Source: Dermatemys mawii
Lineage: Eukaryota; Chordata; Testudines; Dermatemydidae
Direction of reading: 5' to 3'
Assembly (NCBI GenBank): GCA_007922305.1
Contig: ML677373.1
Coordinates: 10,776,127-10,840,126, forward strand
DNA: 64,000 bases
Position numbers and translations under genes: made by a program. Below, piece after piece: positions 46,471 to 59,559 of the stretch. The stretch's first letter is position 1; the number at the start of each line of letters is the position of its first letter. The notes beneath the pieces are model-generated. The model worked only from the letters and a program-made list of their open reading frames with translations. It ran no database searches and was not told the DNA's origin.

Positions 46471-49400
46471 AGCTGGAGTGCTGACTTAGCAGATATATTA
46501 ACCCAGTGTGATTATAATGATCCACTTTCACAGACATCTGAGAGATTTCAAGACACTGTTCAATAGCAAAGCTCCCCAGGCTTCCCGGTCAGAAAGTGAG
46601 GGGAGATTTGCTCCTTTTCAAAAAAAAGTGAGGGGAGAGGATATTAAAAACAAACAAACAAACAGGATCTTCCCTTGATAGTCTTATTATGGAGCACTTT
46701 CCCTGCCAGAAAGTGAGGGTTCGAGGTGGAACCCTCCCGTCAGTTTCTAACAGACAAAGTTTGAAGCTCCCCCTTGCTGAGGACTCTCTGATTCTTTGGG
46801 GTTTGGATAACAAGGATAATAAGGACTACTGGACGTTTCTTGGCAATGGTTATTATGGCTCCTGGAAAGTGTGTCTCATTAAAAAAAAAGGGGGGGGGAA
46901 AGTGTTGAAGCCGCTCTCTTAAAACGCAAGAGCCAGGATTAATTTGCTCTAAACCTGAAGCACAATTCTGGCCACCCGCAGAACTGATGCACAGCTGGGC
47001 TGACAAGGGAAGAGCAAGTCAAGTAACACAAAAGGCATTTCTGCAACGCAACTGGAGCAGGCAGAACTCGTTTCCCAGCTAGGAATGTAACTCATCTGCA
47101 CTGTAGCTAGGGGCCTGCATCCCCGCTCGGGGGAGAGAGACACATGCTAGCTCCACTCAGGCTAGTATGCTAAAGATAGCAGTGCAGCCATGGCAGCAGA
47201 GCCGGTGGCTCAGGTTAGTGGCCCAATTACATGGACCCAGGGGGTTCAGCAAGACAGCATGTGGGTGGCTAGCAAGCACTGCTGTCCATGCTGGTATGGC
47301 CTCTCTGCTATATTTAGCATACTTGCACAAGCAGAGCTAGCACGTCTGTGTATCAGCGCTGGGAAGCACCTTCCCTGCTGCAATGTAGACATAGCCAAAG
47401 AGAGACCCTCAGGCAAATGCTTTGCTTCTCTTTATGTAGGGTTCCATTGTGGAGTCACCCACAAGTACAAAGGGCAGCACAGAGTTGTGCAACCTCAGAA
47501 GCAGAGCAGGGACTGAATTGCCTCATACACTATTGTGTCGCTGTTTGGTGCCTGGTTTCCTTTTTGTTCCAAGGGGGTGGGGTGGGGGAGTAAGCTGCAT
47601 GACATCTTTCCTGTTGCCTGGTAAGGGAGGGAGTCAATGCTTTATTTCCTCCCTCCTGACCCCTGCACTCCCAGCTCCCACATAGAAGCTTCTCACCCCT
47701 ACGCTCTGTGACCCATGCTGCTGGCAGAGCACACAGTACAGGAGAACCTTACAAGCTCCCCAGCCTGGGTGCACCCCACAGCTCACAGTTTAGCCCATGT
47801 ACAAATTTCCCCAAAAGATAACCTACAATTTTCCTTCCTACCATCACACTGAACTGTAGAATCACAGTCTGAAAGAAGCAGGAGGAACCGCCTAATGATT
47901 CAAGCAGGTCATACATGTCAATTCAACAATGTTATTGTTCATTGTTGGAGTTCACTGTGAAATTAGCTCCTTTTGCAGTTAAGGTGAAATTCATCCCAGG
48001 GAGAAGAGCCAGCTCAAGGTCAATGTACCACTAGAATAGGTGCAAAATGAATCTTTTATATAGACTTTGAGCTGGCCCTCTACAGTGGGGTGAATTAAAT
48101 TCACTCTCATTAAATACAGTTTGGATGGCCATCCTCAGCCTACTCGTGGGCGAACAATTCACAGTGAATAATCAATCGTGGCTATTTCTGCAGTGATTGG
48201 TCATCTCAGTCACATGGTATTTCTTCTGCTTTCTGTCCAGAAGGATGCAGTATTTTAAACTATCAATTAGCAATCAATGAATCATAAATAAACCGCACTT
48301 CCTGTTACACATTTTTGGGCAAAAAATTATTGGTGCTGAAATGTGTGAAAGCACGGGGGGTTGCAGACATTTTTGCCATGGTGAAAATCACTGTGAATGG
48401 TGAAAATTCATCAGTAGTTACTGAGTCTTCACAAATAACAACTAATAAGAATCCAAACCCAACTCAACACAAATGTTAGCTGATCAGGATTTGGAGGTTT
48501 GTTACTATTCAAACAGCACCGCTAAATACAAAGGAGAAAGCTCCTAATTAGCCTTGATAATCAACAACAATGGCAAAGAAAACACTTATAGAACTGCACA
48601 ATGGATTAATTGGAGCTTGCAAAAGTCTGACAGTTTCCTGACAGTTCCCCCAACTGGCAGACACTCTTTAAAGGCAATCACTGAATCAACAGAGTTTTTC
48701 ATAGCAGTGCTATGAAGTAATGATTGCAATCAATCGCATTTTACTGTATCTCATGAGACATGCTAGTCACCACAGTGAAGGGAAGGGAGTTGTTTATGGT
48801 GCTTGAAGGGGGTGTAATTGGTGTAAGTAATTGGATGGAACTGGCGGGGAAAAGCAACCACATCCTAAGTGCCGTGTGTATTGAAACATACAGTAGTTTC
48901 ACCAGGAAAGTGTTGGCATCTCGACAGAGTTATTGAAATTTGGACTGGCCAAAGCACTGGACAATATATCAAAGAGAACAATCTTGTGGAGGATACGTGC
49001 TGGTCCTGAAATGGCCTCTATGACATGCACTCCTATGCAGACATCCCACTAAGGCCTACTCATGTCCCAATTAAACCTCTGAATTGCGGGTTAGGTAGGA
49101 CACGTTGGCTCTCTGCACAAGGGATAATTTCACTCTCTGTGTACAGTAGAGGCACAGACATAGCAGAGGGCTGGCCAGCCCCTTGTCTTTCTTGGACTGC
49201 CCTGAAAAAGGTGGGGAAGTTTATGTAACACCTAAAAACAGAATTGCAAGGTAAGGGCAACATGGCTAAGACCATGGAGAAGCAGAGAGTAACTGAGAAA
49301 ACTTAGTAGAAGACAGGATAGCAATGCCTACAGCACACTAATAGGAGACTGGGTGGTTTGCCAAAGCCAGAGGTGATTGATTAACTGAGCCGCATGAGTA

Positions 49401-49524
49401 TCTCTCTGTCTCTCCGCTCCCAGTTGCATCATGTCCTACTGCAACCACTCCTGTTGTAGAATAGTGGAGGAACAGGGGTTCAGAGGTCAAACACCCTTCT
49501 GGAATAGTGTCCCTAGCCTCTGTT

Positions 49525-49690
49525 TGTCAGAGGGGGGTGATGGATGGCAGGAGAGAGATCACTTGATCATTACCTGTTAGGTTCACTCACTCCGGGGCAC
49601 CTGGCATTGGCCACTGTCGGTAGACAGGCTACTGGGCTAGATGGACCTTTGGTCTGACCCAGTACGGCCTTTCTTATGTTCTTATGTTCT
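49525..49690 (+). repeat. LINE 3' end, CR1-related family with ttcttatg tail
   Basis: Contains cctgttaggttcactcactc, actgggctagatggaccttt and ggtctgacccagtacggcct. It ends in two ttcttatg-type octamers. A shorter relative lies at 56420-56470. Confidence 0.8.
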
Positions 49691-52482
49691 GTGTAACCCT
49701 TGTAAAAACAGTGTGGTTCTTTCAAGATAGCTTTAAGATGGGCTTTCAAAAGAGCTAAAAGAGTCCAAATCCCATTGGAAAAGTCAGTATTATGTGGGCA
49801 TGTAACTCCTGTCTGCATCTTTGAAAATCCCAGCCTTGGTTTTTCTAATTGCTTTTCCCAGAAGTCACTAGTACCAGAAAACTGCTTGAATTCTCAGAGT
49901 CACCTACCCCTGCACTGCCCAGTCCCTGCAGGGCCAGTCTCCTCGCTCTGCACTGAGGCTAAGCCAAGTGTTCGCTGATCAGTATTCAGCACCATGGCCA
50001 GGGGCCCGAGGGAGAATGCCTGGACCAGAAGCCTGAGAGTGAAGGGAGATAGTAATAGGGAAGTTGACATTTCCTAATTACATTATGGACTTTTGTCTAA
50101 TAGATTCTTCGCTCCTTCTTCCTTGCAGCTCTCCCAGTGCTGCCAAAGGCACCAGATATACAGCAGGGCTACAAGCATTTGATTTGAAATTTGCCTTGGA
50201 ACCCAAAGTTGTAGTCAGTTTTGGGATGCCAGGGAGAGGACAGGGGAGGAGTCCCACAGTTGTCACAGAGGAAGGGAAACTGCTGTCTGCTCACTTCTCC
50301 TTAGGCTCAGTGACAGCCACTCCCCTTCCCCCAGCAGGTTTTCTGGCCTCCTGTTAAGCACTCAGACTGACCACAATCAGACAGGCACAGGTATTATCAC
50401 ACTCATGCCTCCCACATAACATCGATAAGTTCTTCAGTTCCTGGTATGTCTCCATACCTCCAACAACAGGTCATGGTCTCTCAGCTGGTTGAGAAGTGGA
50501 AGAGGGTAGCAGAGTGAGCCTTCCAAAAATCTATGGAACTCCCTGGTGCAGGAGGCCACTGAGTCAAATACAGAGACCTGACTGCTAAAAAGGACTGTAG
50601 TGAGGCAGAGTGGCCTCCCTTGGAGCTTGAGGAGGAGGAACCACCCTCTGCCCCTTGGGTGGGTGGAGCCAGGCCGGGCCTGACTCTTGTGCCAGAAGCA
50701 GAGACGCAGAGCAGAAAGTATAAGGGGCCTCCAGATCAGTTGGGCCAGAGCCAAGGAAGGAGTCAGATGTCTCTGCCTCACTGTGGGCCCCTGGACCAGG
50801 GACCAAGCTGTCCCCGGAGGAGCAACCACCATATGCCACGTACCCCAAGGAGCCGGAGGACCCTTGGACTACTGAGCCCTATCTCCAGATTGCCCGACCC
50901 CTGAAGTAGCCCAGGGAAACCAGACTTTCATCTGGTTTTGCTGCCAAGCATGCATCAGCGTATGTCATCAGGATCCCCGCTGACTCAGTGGCAGAACCAA
51001 TGAGAGCTGTGGATGATCAGCACCTCTGAAAATCAGGCCCTAACTCCTGTGTTGCTTTACTACTGAGCCATTGCTAACTCCAGTGAGGGGCAGAGAGAGA
51101 GAGGCCCTGGCTCTGCTATGAGTTCAGTTACTCCCTCACGTGAGGTTACAAGGCTGGGACAAATTTTCTTTTTGGCCTGTGAACCCTCCCCAGATAAATG
51201 TGGGGAGGCGGAGGTGGGGCTGCCACCATTTGGACAAGGCAGCCATGGAGTCTGGTTGGAAGAAGCCTTGTTAATAAGTAGCTCTGTGAAAATCCATTTT
51301 ATCGACACTGGCTGCTCAGAGCTGAGGCCAAGCTGAGCCGCCGGTGGGAGGAGTTGGGCAGCGAGTGGCACCTATGCCCTTTATCTTCCCAGCACAGTTC
51401 AAAGGGACTAAAACATCCTGTGACATTTCAAACACGGCTACACAATACTTCTCCAGCAGGCAGAACATGGCTGATTGGTTGCTGACTCTCTTACAGACAT
51501 AAGTCATATTCCAGTCTAGCTGTCCTGTAACAGCTGAATGCTCCAGTCCAAGGAGGAAACTCGTCCTGACATGCCGCGACATTGCTTATGTCTGCTGAAA
51601 ATACCAACTGCATTAATTCCAGTCCAACATATTGTCTGGGGTTTTTTTCTTAAAGGGCACTGCCATCCTATATTTACCCCCCAAATGTAGGATTTACTGA
51701 TGAGGGGAAGAGTGCTGATGGGAAAGGGCGTAACAACAGTGAATACAAATAGCACTGGAATAACACAGGGGGAGCAGATCACAAGTAAGGAGCATCAGCA
51801 GAGCTGTGGGGAATGAGGAGAAGCCCAGAGCTGGAGAAATGCTGCTCAGGAGTGAGGGACATTAGGAGAGCTGAGTGGGTGGCCTGCATGGCACGTGCCC
51901 AAACTCTAACTTGAACCAGTGCGCCCAATTCCTTACAGACTAGCTTTACCCATATGAGCCAGGCTTTTGGTTTGGGAACTGTTTGTCAGTGCCCCTGTCA
52001 CCACAGCTACAGTATGGTCCCTTTGTCCCCTTCAGGCCCTGCCCAGGAATTTTGTGGCTGCAGTAACTCTGGCTGAGGGACAAGGCAGGTCAGTGTGGCA
52101 GAAGGCTGCTCCTCAGGCTCTCCAACGGTTATGCTTTGTCAGCAAGCTGCTCCAGTTCCACCAGCTGCGGTTCCCTCCCAGCCGACTCCCGTCTCAGGCA
52201 CAGTCAGCTCAGAGTCAGTATCTTGGCTCTTCAAAACAGAAAGCTTGGCCTGCCTCCACCAAGACCCTGCCAGGGTTTAGGCCTCTGGCTTAGCATATGC
52301 CCGAGTGCTTTCCCATTCGATCCCCTTTGGTGCCGGATGCATAGTTCCTTTCCAACTCCTGTCTCCCATCAGCTCCTTCAAGTCTTGGGAAAGGAGAAGA
52401 GTGCCTGGGTTTGGGTTTATGCACCAAGACCAACTTCAACCCACCACCACACTGATACTGGACATCTAGCCCATATCACAAT

Positions 52483-53000
52483 GGTGGGGGGACACCATCT
52501 CCCAAGTGTATGCAGGGGGGAGAGATATAGAGATGTGGGGGGATGCTGTCCACCAAGTGTGTATGTGGGTGTGTTGGGGGGAATAGAAATGTGGGGGGAG
52601 GCCACTCCCCAAGTTTGTGGGGGGTGATAGAGATGTGGGGGGATGTCATCTCCCGAGTGTGCAGAGGATAGAGATGCGGGGATGTTGTCCCCAAAGTGGG
52701 GGGGGGCAGAGATGGGAGGGATGTCATCCCCCGAGTGGGAGGGGGACAGAGATGGGGAGGATTTCATCCCCCGAGTGTATGTGTGGGGGACAGAAATGGG
52801 GGGGGATTTCATCCCCCAAGTGTGTGTGGGGACAGAGATGGGGGGATGTTGCCCCCTAAGTGTGTATGGGGACAGAGCTGGGGGGATGTTGTCCCCCAAG
52901 TGTGTGCAGGGGATAGAGATGTGGGTGGATGCCATCCCCTGAGTGTGTGTGGGTAAGGATGTGGGGAGATGCCATCCCCTGAGTGGACAGGGATGGCTAT
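52483..53000. repeat. G-rich minisatellite (about 12 units, 36-60 bases)
   Basis: Each unit follows the pattern of gacagagatggggggatgtc, then catcccccgagtgtgtgtg with variations. The unit contains a small inverted repeat (ggggatg/catcccc) and runs of five to nine G on the plus strand. The open frames seen here on both strands (up to 172 codons, minus strand) are translations of the repeat. Confidence 0.95.
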
Positions 53001-53689
53001 AGAGGTGGACAGGAGAGAGTTTGACACCTCACCCTGATGCTGCCTGGCGAAATCTCCACAGAGGGAGCCATGGAGTTGGGTGTGACAGGCCTCCCAGAGC
53101 GACACTGTGACTGAACATCGGTTTGACAGGCAGTCAGAGAAATCCATCCTGCCTGAGTGACGTGCGCTGTCGCAGTCCCAGCAAAGTGCTGTGTTTAAAG
53201 GGAAATGAAGAACACCCCAGACTGTAGCAGGCTTGACACAGAGACAACAGGGGCCTTGCTCCTTAATCTCTACCATGAGGACTCCCATCACTCACCCTTG
53301 ATTGCTGGTCTCTCGCCTGCTGTCAGCTGCAGAGACGTGCTGCTTGCTAGGCCCATGACAGTCCAGGCTTCTGCGGTGTTGGAGAGACTAACAATAGGCA
53401 CCTGTATCATCTCCTCTAGCACAAACACTTCCAGTATGGGCTGTCCACAGCTACTGAGACCTCTGCAGGCTCCCAACTCTGCTCCAAAGCCCGGTCTCCA
53501 GCTGTCTGGGACACTGCTCCAGGGAGGGACAGGTACCAAGAGCATGGCTGTGCTGCAGCAGACCCTTCGTGGCTGATCCACAAATAGGGAGGGACTTTTC
53601 TGGTCCTGCTTCAATCACCCCATAGTCCGGATGCTGCTCTGTGCTGCTACCTAGTTTTGCTCTTATCTTCAGTAGCTATGCAGGCCCCA

Positions 53690-53910
53690 TTGCCATAGTA
53701 TTGAACTCCTCACAATCTTTAATGTAGTTATCCTCCCGACTCGCCCTGGAGGCAGGACAGTGCTGTTAACCCTGTAAAATGGATGGGGAATTGAGACAGT
53801 GACTCGATCAAAGTCACACAGGAAACCTGGGGTAGAGCATAGTCTTGAACCCAGGTCTTCTAAGTCCTAGGCTGGTGTGCTAACCACTGGACCATCCTTC
53901 CTCTGATAGA
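53690..53910 (+). repeat. MIR-like SINE fragment
   Basis: Shows aatggatggggaattgagac, aaagtcacacaggaaacctg, cttgaacccaggtcttctaa and ctaaccactggaccatcctt, a well-preserved MIR tail. Confidence 0.75.
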
Positions 53911-54519
53911 AAGTTAACACTTCAGAGGGACCTGGCCCTCTTACAGAGGTAGCTGAGCCCTCACCCACCATTCCCCTTTTTTCTCCATCTCTGCTTTGCT
54001 TGGAGTTTCTTGCTATCCGCTGTTACTTTGTGCTTTCCCCCTAACATCGGCACATCTTTGTTTATTTTCTGTATTGATTTTGCCTTGAACAGATTAGAAA
54101 GACCAAAAAAAGGCACCTAGCTAAAGGCTGTGGCCATCCTGACAGATAATCCATTAACGCCACAGCCCATAAACAGCCACAGCGAACCCAGAGCTGTTCC
54201 CATTCTCTCCCTATCCCCAGCAACAATAAAAGCACCTGGCAGTGAGGACATAAAACAAAACCTTCCCTCTCAGATCTCAGCCCTTCTCCAGCACCCATCC
54301 CAACGGGTGAGCTTTGCAGCATCCCCTCGAGGAGTCAGCCCATTGGGGCTGTTCTGGACAGAGGATGGGATTCAGTTCTGGTGCTGAGAGTCCTGCCTGA
54401 AGCTCTTTCTCTCATAAACCAAGGTAGGGCTCCTGTTCAAATGCTGCCTCTTGCTAATCACAGCTAAGGCTGGATGGAATGGGGAGAGGGTGGGTCATTC
54501 AAGCAGGCCTGTCCTGGGC

Positions 54520-55100
54520 CATTTAGCATTTTGTAGATCAAATCTCAACACCTGAAGCTCCACTCAGAAATCTACCAAAAGCCAGGCAGGTCATGGAGCA
54601 TTGGTGCCAGATGATAGCCACCAAACACATGCTGCACCAACCTGAGTCTCCCAATGGATGTCGAGTGTAGCCCAATTCAGAGTGCATCACACTAGCCTGA
54701 GCTGGAGGGGACAAAGGCAGGTATTACTGTAGCAAGGTCTGCATTAGAGGACACAACCTCCAGACTAGACCCAGATGAGAACAGGCAGTTCTGCTCACCA
54801 CTCCTAATTAGGTTATCCACAGGCAACTGGCGGCTAAAAAGACTCAAACGGCCAACTCCAGGGACCAATGGTGAATGGGCACTCTCATCGGGGGGGCTGA
54901 TATGGATCATCTCGCCATGTTCTCTGTTTGCTTCCTCCACTTCTGTCCCATGCAGACTGAGCTTTAACCAATTGACCTTCATCCGGGGCCCAACCTCACT
55001 GAGAGAGATCTTTGGCCACAGCCTTTGGGTGGGACAAAAGTCATACAGAGGGGACACTGCAAACACCTTGATTGAGTGCCTTTCCTCTGAAGATCTCAAA
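54520..55100. repeat. Unclassified old interspersed repeat fragment
   Basis: Text such as gccaggcaggtcatggagca, accaacctgagtctcccaat and gctggaggggacaaaggcag resembles a widespread reptile and bird repeat whose family I cannot name with certainty. The 135-codon minus-strand frame inside is not supported as a gene. Confidence 0.45.
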
Positions 55101-55119
55101 GAGCACAGTGAACCTCATT

Positions 55120-55195
55120 ACCCCATGTAACAGATGAGGAAACTGAGGCACTGAGCGGGGGCGTAACTGTCAGTGACAGAGTTAGCAATAAAAAT
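55120..55195 (+). repeat. MIR-like core fragment
   Basis: Contains agatgaggaaactgaggcac followed by a degraded core. Confidence 0.6.
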
Positions 55196-57069
55196 CCCCT
55201 AATAGAAATCTCTGCCCCTTTTTTGCCACTAGACAACACTGCATCAGCTTTGGATAGAAGCATCTGAACTTAAGGGAGGGGTGCAGAGGGAGGACTTATA
55301 CAGCCTAAGCCTTTTGAGGTTTGCCATCAATATTTATCTATAACTATGCTGAGAAAAGACTGATCTGTTTAGCAGCCACAATAAAGCAGGAAGGCAGCAT
55401 AAGCTGAACGAAGAGCTGAGCAGCAGGGCCTGCATACTAGCAAAACTGACTCACACCTGTAAACTCTTGTGAATTGGCTTGAGGGCCTGCTATTTAAATT
55501 GACTTTTCACATCAGCTATGGATGTGCCATTAATCTATTGCTGAGAGTCACTGAAATGCATTGGCAAGGAGTCTGTTCCCTTGCAATCGGCCAAATTAAG
55601 CAAGCTTAAGGTGGCTATGAGTAGTGTTGAGTAAGTGAAATACTCTCTCTTTCTCTCTATCTGTCCATGCTATCTATCTAACCATCCATCACCACTGTCC
55701 TGCCCTCCAGTACAACTAGTGGAAACAGATAACTTAATTGGATCATTCTTGCTCCCTTTTATGTGACTATTGACAGCTCTGGTGCTGCTACCCACTTGTA
55801 CTCCAGGTATACTGGGCACAATGCATCTGCTATCTTGTCCCTGTGCAGAAACATCACTAGCTGATCCCTCAGAACCTTTCTGGCAATAACTCACCACAGA
55901 CACGAAGGGCAGGCCTTTCAAAAGCACTCAGCCTTGGCCTGATTCTGTACCCTTTGAGCTCAGTGGTTAAAAACCTCAAAGGATTCACTGGGAACTGAGC
56001 TAGATTCACTGTGAGTGTTGTTGAAAATCCCACTCCAAATGTCCAGAGAAGAACAAACTGGCACCATCGTTAGCATGGGCCGTCATTCAGCCAAGCACTA
56101 TACTCTGCTTCCTCAGGAGCCAGCAGTGCTCCACACCCGGAAGGATGAACCCAGCCCATTAAAGGACCTCACTCTTTATATTTGTACTGGGATATTAGGG
56201 CTGCTATGGGCCAAATTGTGCTGCTACTGAAGTCAATGACAAAACCCAGGGATCACACTGGGTCAGTTTGCAATGGCTCCATGAGCCAGTACTTCCCCCA
56301 GTGGCTGTATGTTGTGCTCCAGAATATAATCTTTCATTCTTAAAAGAAGTCTCCAGTCCTAATGAATATAAAGACCATGCTTTTTGCCTCTTCCAGTTAA
56401 AGCATCTGCTATTAACCCATTGTCAGAGACAGGATACTGGATTAGATGGAGGCTGGTCTGATTTCATCAGGAAATTCCTGTGTTCAAATGTGATCCAGTG
56501 TAACTAATGAAGTGATACCCACCTGAGTATGCATGCATGCATCCTGAAACAACAGATCAAAGAGGTGTGAGGAGACCCTGTTTATCTCAGTCGGGTGTTT
56601 ATTCTGAAAACTAATGATGCCAAATCAGTCAACACTTAACTGTTTCAGGGCTGATCAAAGCATACAGCTAAGAAGAGAGAAAATTATATTATCAAGATCT
56701 GTTCTAACTGCTGTGTAGGGCATCACATTTGGGTGTCATGAATGGGTGGAGCATGAGTTACAAGTGGAGCTTCAAAGAGTATTACCACTTTCCCCAGCTC
56801 TTCATTTGAATACCTGGATAAATCTTCCATTAAGCTGAGAGTATATTATCCACTGAGAGTAAAATCTTTAGGGGCAGGTACCCAGCTTTTATAGGGGCAT
56901 TCAGTAAAGAATGGATAATTCATACCATCATGGAAAGCCGCTATACTCCATCATGGCAGGGCATGTGAAATAAGGGTGACCAGGAGAGCAGTTAAAGTGA
57001 CAGTGCAGGAAGAGGCAAGGACACTCTCTTGATGGAGACAATGCCAGCTGCCACTGAAATTATTATTTT

Positions 57070-57250
57070 ATTTGTATTACTGTATCAATAAGACATGCCA
57101 ACCAGCATCAGGCCCTCATTGGGCTGGAGACTGACAGACACATAGTAAGAGACAGTCCCTGTCCTCAGACAGTTTACGTAGTGAATAGACAATGGGGACA
57201 AAGAAAGGTTTATTACTCCTGATCTACAGAGGGAATCCAAGGCAGAGAGT
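57070..57250 (+). repeat. MIR/L2-like repeat
   Basis: The module cacatagtaagagacagtcc and ctgtcctcagacagtttacg is followed by ggcagagagtgattaa. It abuts the TIR element at 57257. Confidence 0.6.
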
Positions 57251-57256
57251 GATTAA

Positions 57257-57771
57257 GGGGATGTCTACACTGCAATCAGGGGTGTGTCTTAAGCACCTGT
57301 AGACATATCTGCGCTAGCTTTGATCTAGCTCAGGAGTCTCCAAACTTTTTGAGATGGCAGCCATCCATATTAGATTTTTGAAGGGGCTTCGCGGGCTGCT
57401 GCTCCCCCACCCCTTTGCTCCTCCGGCACTCACCCCTCCGCACATGGGGCCACCAGCAGCAGCTCACATGGGAGGGCAGCGGCAGCTTCTCCACCTGCCT
57501 GCTCAGCTGCGGGGGTGGACAAATTGATGCCGCAGGCCGAATCCGGCCCCCGGGCCATAGTTTGGAGACCCCTGATCTAGCTCACTCAAATAACAGTAAC
57601 AGTGAAGCCGTTGCAGCATGGGTGGTACAAAGCCACCCGGGACCCTGGGGAGGGACTTGAGTGGTTCTGCTTACCCATGCGGCTGCAGCTTCACTGCTAT
57701 TGTGATTCGAGTGAGCTAGATCAGCGCTAACTACACATGCCACAATCTCGGATTGCAGTGTAGACATACCC
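57257..57771. mobile_element. TIR element of the gtctacact family, interrupted by a hAT insertion
   Basis: The left end (57257-57277) and right end (57751-57771) are inverted copies with one mismatch, core atgtctacactgcaatc. Without the inserted hAT it is about 263 bases, counting one copy of the 8-base duplication. The superfamily and target duplication could not be settled. Confidence 0.8.
57331..57574. mobile_element. hAT-type non-autonomous element, 244 bases, 8-base duplication, nested
   Basis: Ends caggagtctccaaact and agtttggagacccctg are inverted copies with one mismatch. The duplication atctagct is perfect (57323-57330 and 57575-57582). The interior is GC-rich. Confidence 0.93.
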
Positions 57772-59290
57772 TGCCTGACCTTGCCCCTGGAGGAGTCTGA
57801 GCCGCGGCCTTGTCTTGAAGCCTGGTCACTAGTGCTTTCATCACAAGACCAACCCGAGCACAAGTGACGGTGGACAGCAGAAAAGTATCCCTGAATTCAA
57901 ACCTTTGGGCTCCCCGCCATCACTGCTTCTCCAGCGGACGCATCCACCGGGCTCACAAATCTGCCGCTGTAATTGGGGAAGCCACAGAAAAAGCTCCCGC
58001 CGTTGTTTTGCCAGCAAATAACTTCACTTCTTTCAGTGCTGACTAAATTGAAATGTATTTAATATTAGACTACAGCTATATATCTCCACACTAACACATG
58101 TTCGTTCCATATTTCCATATAAATAAGAAAAGCCAGGAAATTGAGCAATACAAATGGACTCTTACGATTATAGAGAGGGATGTTTTCATTACTGCTGGGG
58201 AGGGAGAGCTGGTTGGCTTTTCTCCTCCTTTATTATTTCACATTTTTTCCTTCTTCTCTCTCCTAGACCCCCACCCCCACCACATGCACACAATTATAGA
58301 CTGGAAATTGAATGAGCTCCAATCACGGCAGGTAACTGAGGCCGGCTTGTCATTCCTGAGAGGAGCTGTCGCTTGGCGTTTGTTGGCGGAGGAAAATTAG
58401 TTCAATTGTCTCCCCTTTTCATATCAGCTCCGGGAGGCCAGCAACGGGGGAGGGGAAAGCTGCTTGTTAGAGAGGATGAGGTATTGCAGGGAATGTGTAT
58501 TATTTTCTCCTCCCCGATGGTGTCACTGCTACTTCACATGTGCAAAAAGTGAGACCCTGGCCCCAGTGAAGACAGGAGCAAAACTCCCCTTGACTTCAGT
58601 AGCCTGGGATTCCCCCCCACTCTCCCAGACAGCAAAGAACCACCTCTGGAGGAGCGTAGCAGGGATGGAAGATTGCTCCCCATGTCCCCAGTGTGCTGTA
58701 GCAACGAGCGGCTCCAAGTCTCACTTCCTGCGCTCTCCCCCTCCAACCAGCTATTCAGCCATCAGCAGGCAAAATGAGATGACAGCCAGGAAAGGAGTTC
58801 GGGGGATGAGTAGAGGGTTTTCATCCTTCCCCACCCCCTCCATCCCTCACATTCTAGGCCTCGGTTTCTCTAGTATGGGACCTCTGGGGCTGTCCCTCTT
58901 CACTCAGCAGCCTGAACTTCCAGCCCCCACCCACCCAAACAGTGAGGAAGGCTCATGTCCCGCACCCCAGGCTGAGTCTCAGTCCTGGGGCTGGCGTGTG
59001 CTCTTGCTGTCTGTCACCCAGGTGGAGGGTCAGCTCTCCTGCAGTTACAAGCCTGTCCTGAGCCACCTCTGGTCAGAGTTGGGATGGAGTTCTGAACAGA
59101 GTTCTGTTCAGGCTGATCGCAGGAATCCAGCTATTCACTTGGCCTCGTGAAGGCGGGCTGCATGTCCCAGCCGGGTGTCCCCTTCCCACTGTCACGCCTC
59201 ACTTCGTGTCTTCTCCTCCCTTCCACCCAGGGGGCCAACCTTCCCCCTCTCCCCCTACACATCCCCTTCATTCCCTAGTCCTCTCCTCAC

Positions 59291-59417
59291 CTGCTCTCAT
59301 TCACTACCTGCGTGGCGTATGTATCTATTGACACAGCCAGCGCTGCGTGGAGAGCATGCTTCGCTGCCTCCCAGTCAGAAAGGCCACCACGGAACAGGCA
59401 CAAAGAAATCAGCAGCC
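59291..59417 (-). CDS. Putative internal exon of an unidentified gene (exon B)
   Basis: A 127-base open segment 142 bases downstream of exon A on the same strand. The acceptor is GTCTTGCAG and the donor GTGAGG (59285-59290). It reads as two bases, 41 codons and a trailing AG. Seen: LLISLCLFRGGLSDWEAAKH followed by ALHAALAVSIDTYATQVVNE. The mix of aliphatic residues with DWEAAKHALHAAL looks like packed helices of a folded domain rather than translated repeat. A faint resemblance in layout to the helical C-terminal domain of SRA1 (W/AA/H pattern) was noticed but is too weak to name it. The next exon, which must start with one base completing AGN, was not found. Confidence 0.45.
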
Positions 59418-59559
59418 CTGCAAGACTGGGGACCTGTCTCCTGCAAGGTTGTCCCCAGCTTGCCACTGCTGTCCATTCAGACGTTCGGCCTGCCAGCCAC
59501 ACACATGGCTCAGGGTGGCTCTGCACATTCCTGGCCCCAACAATCCCTGACCCACGTAC

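Noticed and set aside
52417..52935. 172-codon minus-strand frame and several plus-strand frames
   Set aside because: These are translations of the G-rich minisatellite; the peptide simply repeats the unit.
54692..55099. 135-codon minus-strand frame
   Set aside because: It overlaps an old interspersed repeat and no splice signals or domain are evident.
58464..59150. 228-codon plus-strand open frame
   Set aside because: The peptide has no recognisable domain, is low in conserved-looking motifs and rich in Ser and Pro. It has no supporting splice or promoter context, so it is probably chance in GC-richer DNA.
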